Source: Gammaproteobacteria bacterium
GTDB lineage: Bacteria > Pseudomonadota > Gammaproteobacteria > Pseudomonadales > Halieaceae
DNA: 6,512 bases
Direction of reading: 5' to 3'
NCBI GenBank assembly: GCA_029859085.1
Contig: JAOUDU010000156.1
Span: 1 to 6,512 of the forward strand
Shown: positions 1 through 5,403 of the stretch, one piece after another
Layout of the letters: each line of letters begins with the position of its first letter
Numbering within the stretch: position 1 is the first letter of the stretch
The notes under the pieces: model-generated
Told to the model about the DNA's origin: nothing
The model's input: only the letters and a program-made list of their open reading frames with translations
Databases searched by the model: none
Made by a program: the position numbers and the translations under genes

Positions 1-225
1 CCTCGAAAAAGCCGGTTTTGGCACTGGTGGCCCGCCCCAACACACAAACACCGTTACCTTTCCGCTGCTCCCGCCGGTTCACCTGACAGTACTATTCCGC
101 CAACCCGGAACAGTCAGGTTGGCGATACTTTTCGAGGCAATCTGCAAGCTATTCGCAAATTGGTGATCGCCGACCAATACGGTCCAGACTACCCGGTCGA
201 CATCCCGCGTTTATATTTCCTGCAC
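1..225. other. Left-edge non-coding stretch with overlapping inverted repeats
   Basis: I recognise no gene here. The plus frame that stays open from base 1 is the in-register antisense of the hydrolase gene and its product resembles nothing I know. On the minus strand all three frames are interrupted. Two inverted repeats share bases: ACCTGAC 81-87 with GTCAGGT 113-119, and CGCCAACC 98-105 with GGTTGGCG 117-124. They cannot both form in one transcript. There is no T-run after either, so a simple intrinsic terminator for the hydrolase gene, which ends at 226, is not supported. Confidence 0.4.
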
Positions 226-1152
226 TCAACGCACGGCGTCGATCGCCTCCTCGATGATCGGGATCAGTTGCGCAATTACCGATCCACTCCCAACTCCACC
301 CATATTCTCGGCGTACTCCTCGAAGAACACCACACCGCCGTACTCGCGTTCCACGTCAATCCAGGCGACAGATCCGAAGAGGCCCGGGTCCATATAGAGG
401 TAGACACTCCCGCCTTCCTTTGGCGGATAAATCCACCAGCCCATTGCATAGCCCCAGTCCGGAGGCGATCCGACCGCGCCCGGGCCCGAACCCACGGCGC
501 CGGTGCGCACTTCACGCATGAACTCTACAGCTTCCGGCGACAGTACCTGGTTCTCTCCACAGGTCCCGCCATTGAGATGCAGCGAGATAATCCTGGCGTA
601 GTCATCGAGGTTGCTGATCATGCCTGCTTCAATACTGGGGTTCTCCACTCCCACCAGGCTGTCAGGATTTCCATCCCAAAGCTCCGGGGAAGCCAGGAGA
701 TTTCCGTAGCGCGCCACCTGCATGCCGCAGGGTTCGGCGATGTATTGATTCCACAGTTGATCCCAGGTTCCGCCGCCGACCAACTCGGCGACTGCGCCAG
801 CTATCTGCCACTGGCTACCGCCGTAATCGAAAGCGGTATCTGCCGGGGTACCGGGGATGGCGGGGTCCCACACCCCCAGCCAGGGCAGATAGCGGGTGAT
901 TGGCTGCTGAATGTCGAAATCAACGTTGCCGTCATCCCTGTCCAGCGCCATCAACAGGGTTACCGCAGGCACCTTGCTGAGAGACGCCAGCAACACCACC
1001 GAATCCTCAGTCAGGTTGCCGAACGCACTCTTGTGAATGGTGCCCATTCGCTTGTCCACGATAATCATTGAGCCACCGGGGAAAAACTCCTGATTGGCGA
1101 CAAAATCCTCCAGCCAGGCGTCCGCTGCGGCGAAGTTTCCCTTTATCTGCAA
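226..1152 (-). CDS. Serine hydrolase, beta-lactamase/esterase fold, probably degenerate
   Basis: A 308-residue protein of the beta-lactamase-related serine hydrolase family (class C beta-lactamase, DD-peptidase and esterase fold). Visible landmarks are the nucleophile motif S57-L-S-K60, the general-base motif Y110-G-G (usually Y-x-N) followed by S-Q-W and a helix, and a late D255-P-G-L-F-G segment at the place of the usual H/K-x-G strand, then the hydrophobic WID strand. The only start in this frame is TTG at 1152, preceded by a weak AGG; upstream the frame is open to a stop near 1255 but has no ATG, GTG or TTG. There is no signal peptide in frame, although relatives are usually exported or lipoproteins. 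Ser57 to Tyr110 is 53 residues; in AmpC it is about 86, and the usual H-T-S-G segment is absent. Family assignment is secure. Whether it is active is doubtful, and the substrate is unknown. Confidence 0.75.
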   Translation of the reverse strand: MQIKGNFAAADAWLEDFVANQEFFPGGSMIIVDKRMGTIHKSAFGNLTEDSVVLLASLSKVPAVTLLMALDRDDGNVDFDIQQPITRYLPWLGVWDPAIPGTPADTAFDYGGSQWQIAGAVAELVGGGTWDQLWNQYIAEPCGMQVARYGNLLASPELWDGNPDSLVGVENPSIEAGMISNLDDYARIISLHLNGGTCGENQVLSPEAVEFMREVRTGAVGSGPGAVGSPPDWGYAMGWWIYPPKEGGSVYLYMDPGLFGSVAWIDVEREYGGVVFFEEYAENMGGVGSGSVIAQLIPIIEEAIDAVR

Positions 1153-1184
1153 AGACCTGATAACAGGTATTTGCGAAATATCAT
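1143..1184 (-). pseudogene. Out-of-frame signal-peptide-like start of the hydrolase gene
   Basis: On the minus strand an ATG at 1184 opens a 13-codon frame reading MIFRKYLLSGLCR, ending at TAA 1143-1145. A basic start followed by a leucine-rich stretch and a cysteine is what the first residues of a Sec or lipoprotein signal look like. It runs straight into the hydrolase frame, which lacks any signal of its own, but in a different phase. My inference is that this was the original start and that an indel or small deletion removed the rest of the signal and broke the frame. No clear ribosome binding site precedes this ATG, so the reading is tentative. Confidence 0.35.
1155..1168 (-). promoter_or_regulatory. 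Small dyad immediately before the hydrolase TTG
   Basis: ACCTG 1155-1159 and CAGGT 1164-1168 form a perfect 5-bp inverted repeat with a 4-base loop, ending three bases before the TTG start codon of the hydrolase. On the minus-strand mRNA the AGG that would serve as the weak ribosome binding site lies in one arm, so folding would hide it. It could equally be a short operator half-site pair or chance. Confidence 0.25.
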
Positions 1185-1350
1185 TATTATAGTTAGCCGC
1201 GGCCTTCCGAGGCGACCACGTGTCAGGCCAAGTTAGTTCCCGACATGGACCAGGTCAAGTCGCTGTCCGATATCGCGATGACTAAAATTTGAAGCGATAG
1301 TAGATTCAGGCGGCGTATCTGATGATATACGTCGGGAACGGGAGGCGCTT

Positions 1351-1383
1351 ATGTATTCAGACACCGATTCTACCAATGTCTGA
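1351..1383 (+). CDS. Possible 10-residue leader peptide
   Basis: ATG at 1351 follows GGGAGG (1340-1345) with a 5-base spacer, the best ribosome binding site in this intergenic region. The frame reads MYSDTDSTNV and stops at TGA 1381-1383, about 125 bases before the likely TTG start of the phosphotransferase. It may be a translated leader, a chance site, or the old start of the downstream gene after a frameshift. It has no run of a regulatory amino acid and no attenuator-like hairpin that I can find after it. Confidence 0.25.
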   Translation: MYSDTDSTNV

Positions 1384-1508
1384 GAGACATCTTGTCTGTG
1401 CCCTGGCTATCGAGCAATCAACCCGTTTTTCTGAGTGAACAGAAAACTCTACTTACCTGCCTTGCTCGTCTACACTCTTACCATTCGCAACGATCGGGGG
1501 CTTATGTC

Positions 1509-2534
1509 TTGAGCAGGCCATTATCTGAAAATCCCGCACATATCGAACAGCTTTGCAGCTTGTTTGACCTGGGCACCGCTCGCGGTGCGCCAGGCCGCGT
1601 GACTGGTGGCTTTCACCACAGTATGTGGCGATTGGAAACACAATGCGGTTCCTTTGCAGTCAAACAACTCGCGGATGACATGGACATGTCCGATGCGGCC
1701 ACCGTAGCGCAAGTAAACGCCACCGAGATTACCGCCTGCGAGTTCTCCCGTCACGATGTCCCCTCGCTGTATTCCCTGCACCTGGATCGACAGCACCTGC
1801 AGCTGCTTGATGGCACTGGCTACCTTGTCTATCCCTGGACCGACGCCACCGCATGTCATCGCAATGGTATCGAGGAGCACCACGCGGTTATCGTCGCGAG
1901 GACGCTTGCCCATATCCATCGCAGCGACATAGAAGTGCCGGAGCTGGGTGACGTTCCGACCTTCCCTGTGACTGCTGAACGGGCGATCGAGCTTGTGCAG
2001 TTGGCAAAGAAGAGAAACGTTCGCTATAGCGATATCCTGCAGGACAGGTTGGAGGATATTCTACGTATCGTCGCGCTGCACGCACCCGCATTGCAGCGCC
2101 TGGCGACGCACCAGGTGATCAGCCACGGCGACCTGGATCACAAGAATATTCTTTGGGATGGAGAGGGTCTTCCCCTGCTGATCGACTGGGAATCTGCCCG
2201 TCGACTCAACCCCAGCTATGAGTTGTTGCTCGAGGCATTGGATTGGGGCGGCATCACAGCCCATTTCGACCCCAAACCGTTTAAAACCATTCTGCAGGCC
2301 TACGTCGACGCCGGTGGCGTGATTGTAGAGGATTTAATCCCGGCTGCTTCCGATGCAATTCAGGGAGCCTGGGTCAGCTGGCTGCTCTACAACGTCGGCA
2401 GGGCGGTCGGGCTGAAGGACACGCACCAGCGCGCGATCGGTTCCAGTCAGGTGGATCTTGTTCTCAGTGCCCTTCTGCGAATGGAAAAGCAAGCGGACAG
2501 GCTGACCGAAATTGCGATGCGCTGCGCGTGCTGA
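1509..2534 (+). CDS. APH-family small-molecule phosphotransferase
   Basis: A protein-kinase-like phosphotransferase of the APH/choline-kinase superfamily (PF01636 type), transferring phosphate from ATP to a small hydroxylated substrate in the cytoplasm. From TTG 1509 it has 341 residues. A glycine-containing ATP loop (VTGGFHHSMW, near residues 31-40) is followed by a beta-3 lysine, FAVKQL, K52. The catalytic loop is H206-G-D208-L-D-H-K-N213, and the metal-binding aspartate is D226 in LIDWE. Start choice: GGGGG at 1496-1500 lies 8 bases before TTG 1509, and this start puts the ATP loop at the usual distance from the N-terminus. TTG at 1392 would give 380 residues with an uncharacteristic 39-residue extension. 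The gene converges on the SDR gene. Substrate cannot be told: an aminoglycoside, choline, homoserine-like or other metabolite kinase role is possible, and drug resistance should not be assumed. Confidence 0.85.
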   Translation: MSRPLSENPAHIEQLCSLFDLGTARGAPGRVTGGFHHSMWRLETQCGSFAVKQLADDMDMSDAATVAQVNATEITACEFSRHDVPSLYSLHLDRQHLQLLDGTGYLVYPWTDATACHRNGIEEHHAVIVARTLAHIHRSDIEVPELGDVPTFPVTAERAIELVQLAKKRNVRYSDILQDRLEDILRIVALHAPALQRLATHQVISHGDLDHKNILWDGEGLPLLIDWESARRLNPSYELLLEALDWGGITAHFDPKPFKTILQAYVDAGGVIVEDLIPAASDAIQGAWVSWLLYNVGRAVGLKDTHQRAIGSSQVDLVLSALLRMEKQADRLTEIAMRCAC

Positions 2535-2612
2535 GGTCCGCCAGCCCCCATTAAAACCCGGGTAGTGTTGCGGATAAAGAGTGCTCTCGAATGGCCAGCA
2601 CCGTGTCGGCCG

Positions 2613-2639
2613 GGACGGCTATCCGCGAGCTAGCCGTCC
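2613..2639. terminator. Hairpin between convergent genes, overlapping the SDR stop
   Basis: GGACGGCTA 2613-2621 and TAGCCGTCC 2631-2639 form a perfect 9-bp stem with a 9-base loop. The SDR stop codon (TAG, 2630-2632 on the minus strand) falls at the loop/arm border. It is well placed to end transcription of the phosphotransferase, which stops at 2534, and possibly of the SDR. No T-run follows on either strand, so it is not a canonical intrinsic terminator; it may instead protect mRNA 3' ends. Confidence 0.4.
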
Positions 2640-3424
2640 TCCCCGCCAAACTCTACCTGCGCCGGTTTGCCATGTGCTGCGAGAATATCGCTGAAACGCT
2701 TTTCCAGAATCGGCTTGTACGCCGGATGAGAAATAATATAAAGCTTGTTGTGCTCAATGGCGTTAGCCACGGCGCGACCCAGATAGAGTGGTTCGGTCAA
2801 TCCCTGAGCGGCTACTTCCGGCGGGATATCGCCCGATTCAATATCTGACAATGACATGCGGCTACGAGTCAAACCCGGAAACAAGATGGAGACACCCACA
2901 TTGAAAGGCGCAAGCTCATCGCGCAGGGCTTCGGACATGGCGGTTACCGCAAACTTGCTGGCAGAATAGGCGCCGAACGTACCGAATGCCAGCAGGCCGT
3001 TCATGGAGGAGGTGTTGACAATGTGGCCGCTTCGGCGCTGCCGCATATCCCCGGCAAAGGTCACCACGCCGTTGTAGACACCTGCGGTATTGACAGCCAT
3101 GACGCGGGCGAATATCTCCGGGGTAATCTGATCCAGTGGTTGGCGGGGCTGGGAAACGCCAGCGTTGTTGCACAGTACATCCACCTGGCCAAATGCTTCC
3201 ATCGCTGTTGCCCTGGCCTGGGTCCAGCTGTCGAGCGAGGTGACGTCCAACTGCACAGCAATGGCGCAGTCTCCCAGTGCCCGGGCTTGTTCCTGTGCGT
3301 GTTCCAGGCTGATATCGGCCAGTACGACTTGCATGCCTTTTTCAGCAAAAGCCTGGGCGATCCCGCCACCGATCCCGCCACCGCCGCCGGTAATCAGGGC
3401 GACCTTTTTGTTCAGGTTCTGCAT
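2630..3424 (-). CDS. Classical short-chain dehydrogenase/reductase (SDR)
   Basis: A 264-residue NAD(P)-dependent oxidoreductase with a Rossmann fold, of usual classical-SDR length. In order: the cofactor loop T12-G13-xxx-G17-I-G19; D37 at the end of the second strand, which usually marks NAD(H) preference; D60-V61 contacting the adenine; the N86-N-A-G89 motif; and the catalytic tetrad N112, S140, Y153 and K157 (YSASK). PG at 183-184 follows the sixth strand. The C-terminal part (about 185-264) forms the substrate lid and gives no specific hint. ATG at 3424 has GGAGG (complement of 3433-3437) 8 bases upstream. The gene lies 172 bases downstream of the small protein gene on the same strand. It would plausibly oxidise an alcohol, or reduce a carbonyl, made by the oxygenase; that link is inference. 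Confidence 0.92.
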   Translation of the reverse strand: MQNLNKKVALITGGGGGIGGGIAQAFAEKGMQVVLADISLEHAQEQARALGDCAIAVQLDVTSLDSWTQARATAMEAFGQVDVLCNNAGVSQPRQPLDQITPEIFARVMAVNTAGVYNGVVTFAGDMRQRRSGHIVNTSSMNGLLAFGTFGAYSASKFAVTAMSEALRDELAPFNVGVSILFPGLTRSRMSLSDIESGDIPPEVAAQGLTEPLYLGRAVANAIEHNKLYIISHPAYKPILEKRFSDILAAHGKPAQVEFGGEDG

Positions 3425-3463
3425 CTGTACGACCTCCGCATCAGTGGCTGAAAAATCATCAAC

Positions 3464-3525
3464 GCGAGTGGGGCGAGTCTATAGCACGAATCGTTCATAG
3501 ACTCTCGCCGAGGCTATCCACTCGC
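3464..3525. repeat. Large three-tier inverted repeat upstream of the SDR gene
   Basis: Outer arms GCGAGTGG 3464-3471 and CCACTCGC 3518-3525 match perfectly. Inside them GAGTCTAT 3475-3482 pairs with ATAGACTC 3497-3504, and GGCGAG 3472-3477 can alternatively pair with CTCGCC 3504-3509. The centre holds ACGA-A-TCGT (3486-3494). Together they span 62 bases about 40 bases before the SDR ATG. On the minus strand an extended -10-like TGC-TATAGA lies inside the dyad (around 3477-3485), so it could be an operator over an SDR promoter. It could also be an mRNA structure or a processing or termination site between the small protein gene and the SDR. Confidence 0.5.
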
Positions 3526-3596
3526 ACCGCGTGACCCGTTTTGTATACGTGTGCGCGGCATCAGGATTTCAGAAACGCACCACAGTTTTGTGAAAA

Positions 3597-3941
3597 TTAT
3601 CGGTCAGCAGGGGTCGTGGTTATCTGCATGAACGGACGCCACTGGGCATGTTCGGCTTCTTCGCTACCTTGCAGTTCCACCGCCATGGCTACGTGCCCGA
3701 AACTCAGTACCAATCGCATCAGGCGTTGTTCGCTGTCGCCCAGCTCTGCCAGAGGTCTGGTATCGAGGTACTCCAGAGCCAAAGGAATAAGTCTTACAGC
3801 CGCATCATAAAAATCCTGGCGCGAGCTTTCATTGCTGATGTCACGACAGTGGGCCCGTTTAGCCGCGGTATCGGCAGCCCAGAATTCGGCGAAAGGTTCC
3901 AGGGTTTCAAATCCGCCAGGTAACAATGATGACTGCCTCAT
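3597..3941 (-). CDS. Small uncharacterised protein translationally coupled to the Rieske oxygenase
   Basis: A 114-residue cytoplasmic protein that I cannot place in a named family. It has no signal peptide, membrane segment or Cys-rich metal site. The sequence looks largely helical: an aromatic N-terminal part (FETLEPFAEFW, residues 11-21), an amphipathic middle (FYDAAVRLIPLALEYL, 44-59) and a C-terminal helix with H83, E89, E94, E97 and H98 before WRPFM. Its ATG (3939-3941) overlaps the oxygenase TGA as ATGA. A strong GGGAGG (complement of 3948-3953) sits 6 bases upstream within the end of the oxygenase gene, so coupled translation is very likely. Context suggests it works with the oxygenase, for example as an assembly, stability or electron-transfer accessory, or acts on the same substrate; the sequence does not decide. 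It is not a recognisable beta subunit, which is usually about 160-180 residues. Confidence 0.8.
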   Translation of the reverse strand: MRQSSLLPGGFETLEPFAEFWAADTAAKRAHCRDISNESSRQDFYDAAVRLIPLALEYLDTRPLAELGDSEQRLMRLVLSFGHVAMAVELQGSEEAEHAQWRPFMQITTTPADR

Positions 3942-5137
3942 ACAGCACCTCCCGCCAGTGCTTTTTTGTAGGCCTGGACTTTTTCATCGACGCGGGTGAA
4001 CAGGTGCCTGAGCAGGACTTCCTGCGATTGCAAATGAATATGTTCCAGGGCGCCACTGTTTAGACCGCGCTGTGCAGCTTCAATTACCCTGCGGTCTTCG
4101 CTGTGGACATCGCGCGCCATCGTCATTGAGAATTCCCGACCAAAGCGCTCGCTGGCGTTGGTATCCTCGCCGACCCAGTAGAGGCGGATCACCCCGCGGG
4201 ATTTGCGCGCACTGACAGGCATCACATAGTGAACAAAGGGCTGGGTAGGTGTGCCGATCATAAACAGGTTCGGAAAGGTGGCCCAGTAGCTGCGCCCGAA
4301 GGGATGCTGCAGGGCATCTTTTTGCATCAGGGCCGGTATCAGTTTTCCAAAGGCAAATTTCTGCGTGTCGCTGAGCACCGGACTGGGGTTCGACCAGATC
4401 TCCTGCGTGCGGTGATCGCCGTGAAAACCGTAACGAATCGGGTAGCCAAAAGGATTTTCTTCGCCAACGGCGCCACCACCACCGGAGCGTGCATGGATAA
4501 AACGCAAGTGATAATTTTCCTGGAAATTATCATACGTCAGCTTCCAGTTGGCGTTGATTTCATACACGTATTCTGAATACGTTGTGGCGCGTGCAACAGG
4601 CAGTTGTTCCCACTGATCGACGAACGGGCCAAGAAAATCACGCAGGCCTTGCGTCGGGCTGGGATCGAGATTAACGAAAATAAGCCCGGCACAGACTTCG
4701 ACCGATACCTCGTGCAGCCCACAATCCTGTTTTTCCACGTAGAAACGCTCGAAATCAGGTGCGCCGCGCAACTCGCCGGTGTTGTTGAATGTCCAGCCGT
4801 GATAGGGACAGGTGAAGGTCGAGCGTTTGCCTGAGTCAGTGGCTACCAGCTGGGTGCCTCGATGGGTGCAGACATTATGAAATGCGCGGATAACATCATC
4901 CCTGGCGCGGGTAACCAGTATCGATGCATTGGCAAAATCCAGCTCACGGACAATAAAGTAACCTGGTTCCGGCAGTTCACAGACATGGCCTATATTCAGC
5001 CAGGTGCGCTTGAAAATGGATTCGCGCTCGAGCGCGAAGTAGTCATCCTGATAGTAGGGGCCAGCCGGAACCGGGTCGGTGCCAAGCGCCAGCGCTTCTG
5101 CGGATTCCGGCTTTTGATATTGGTGTAGTTCATTCAT
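3938..5137 (-). CDS. Rieske non-haem iron oxygenase, alpha subunit
   Basis: A 399-residue terminal oxygenase of the ring-hydroxylating/Rieske family, which activates O2 for dihydroxylation, monooxygenation or demethylation using electrons from a separate reductase. The N-terminal Rieske domain (about 45-157) has the 2Fe-2S ligands C90-x-H92 and C110-x2-H113 with the standard 17-residue spacing. The catalytic domain has N-W-K-L at 197-200, then D203-N-F-Q-E207-N-Y-H210-x4-H215. H210 and H215 are the mononuclear iron ligands, E207 the likely bridging acid, and D348 (SEDRR before Q356-R-G-L) the likely third ligand. Glutamate at the bridge, rather than the more usual aspartate, is also found in carnitine monooxygenase CntA. 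H215 is followed by A-R-S-G-G-G-G instead of the frequent proline. ATG 5137 has AGGGG 7 bases upstream. No reductase or beta subunit gene is in the window. Substrate unknown. Confidence 0.93.
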   Translation of the reverse strand: MNELHQYQKPESAEALALGTDPVPAGPYYQDDYFALERESIFKRTWLNIGHVCELPEPGYFIVRELDFANASILVTRARDDVIRAFHNVCTHRGTQLVATDSGKRSTFTCPYHGWTFNNTGELRGAPDFERFYVEKQDCGLHEVSVEVCAGLIFVNLDPSPTQGLRDFLGPFVDQWEQLPVARATTYSEYVYEINANWKLTYDNFQENYHLRFIHARSGGGGAVGEENPFGYPIRYGFHGDHRTQEIWSNPSPVLSDTQKFAFGKLIPALMQKDALQHPFGRSYWATFPNLFMIGTPTQPFVHYVMPVSARKSRGVIRLYWVGEDTNASERFGREFSMTMARDVHSEDRRVIEAAQRGLNSGALEHIHLQSQEVLLRHLFTRVDEKVQAYKKALAGGAV

Positions 5138-5226
5138 CGCTATTCCCCTGTCGTGGGTCTGCAGCCACCAGTCCTGACACGGCCCTGCCGTTGACGGCGA
5201 GGGACGAAATAAATCCAGCTTATAAA

Positions 5227-5242
5227 TACAACAAGGGTGTAG
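5227..5242. promoter_or_regulatory. Degenerate second copy of the TetR operator candidate
   Basis: TACAACAAGGGTGTAG resembles the reverse complement of the perfect palindrome at 5269-5282 (shared TACAACA, then a G-T-G-T block, with a one-base gap). The two centres are about 41 bases apart, near four helical turns, so two bound dimers would face the same side of the DNA. By my reading it covers the start point of the candidate oxygenase promoter. Confidence 0.4.
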
Positions 5243-5244
5243 AA

Positions 5245-5271
5245 ATTATCCCGCGCCCGGCATAAATGCAA
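5245..5271 (-). promoter_or_regulatory. Candidate promoter of the oxygenase unit
   Basis: On the minus strand TTGCAT (complement of 5266-5271) and GATAAT (complement of 5245-5250, five of six matches to the -10 consensus) are 15 bases apart, which is short but within range. Transcription would begin near 5237, giving a leader of about 100 bases. The -35 overlaps the perfect palindrome and the start point overlaps its second copy, an arrangement typical of repression. Confidence 0.35.
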
Positions 5272-5282
5272 CACTTGTGTTG
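5269..5282. promoter_or_regulatory. Perfect palindrome, likely TetR-family operator
   Basis: CAACAC-TT-GTGTTG is a perfect 6-2-6 dyad in the gap between the divergent oxygenase and TetR genes. Length, symmetry and position fit a TetR-family dimer site. It overlaps the candidate -35 boxes of both genes, so one binding event could repress both. The assignment to this regulator rests on position only. Confidence 0.6.
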
Positions 5283-5308
5283 TAAAAGCTGTGGGGCGGG
5301 GCTATCGT
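5280..5308 (+). promoter_or_regulatory. Candidate promoter of the TetR gene
   Basis: TTGTAA (5280-5285) and TATCGT (5303-5308) are separated by exactly 17 bases, each matching four of six consensus positions. The -35 overlaps the right arm of the palindrome, which would give autoregulation. The leader would be roughly 90 bases. I see nothing else organised between 5310 and the ribosome binding site at 5390-5395. Confidence 0.3.
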
Positions 5309-5403
5309 GGGGCCAGCATTTCGACAAAATGGCGTCATCAGTACGAATTCCGGGTGCAACCGCCCAATTTTCCGCTGGCAGCCATTAATGGGGAGCCAGA
5401 TCT

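Larger units (their letters stand above)
1153..1508. other. Divergent intergenic region between hydrolase and phosphotransferase
   Basis: About 350 bases separate the two divergent genes if the phosphotransferase starts at 1509. It holds a minus-strand TATAAT (1186-1191, without a good -35), an imperfect dyad at 1315-1331 (CGTAT and ATACG arms), a 10-codon ORF at 1351-1383, and an 8-base direct repeat GCTTATGT at 1347-1354 and 1500-1507, each copy preceded by a G-rich run. The phosphotransferase frame is open through this stretch back to 1326, but its codons from 1392 to 1508 end in G or C only about 44% of the time and the product is rich in His, Ser and Gln, unlike the gene body. I treat it as non-coding. 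Confidence 0.45.

Noticed and set aside
160..1071. Long plus-strand open frame of about 300 codons
   Set aside because: It is the in-register antisense of the hydrolase gene, whose codon usage rarely creates stops on the opposite strand. The product has no recognisable domain, and the minus-strand frame shows clear catalytic motifs.
1186..1191. Perfect minus-strand TATAAT as the hydrolase promoter
   Set aside because: No acceptable -35 lies 15-19 bases away, and it is only two bases from the ATG of the supposed original start, so it would not produce a leader for that gene. It could serve the TTG start, but the evidence is too thin to call.
1392..1508. N-terminal extension of the phosphotransferase from TTG 1392
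   Set aside because: Weak ribosome site, low third-position GC compared with the gene body, and no domain match. The start at 1509 has a better site and a family-typical length.
1509..2534. Aminoglycoside resistance gene
   Set aside because: The fold is shared by many metabolite kinases. No specific resistance-enzyme signature, mobile element or resistance neighbour is present.
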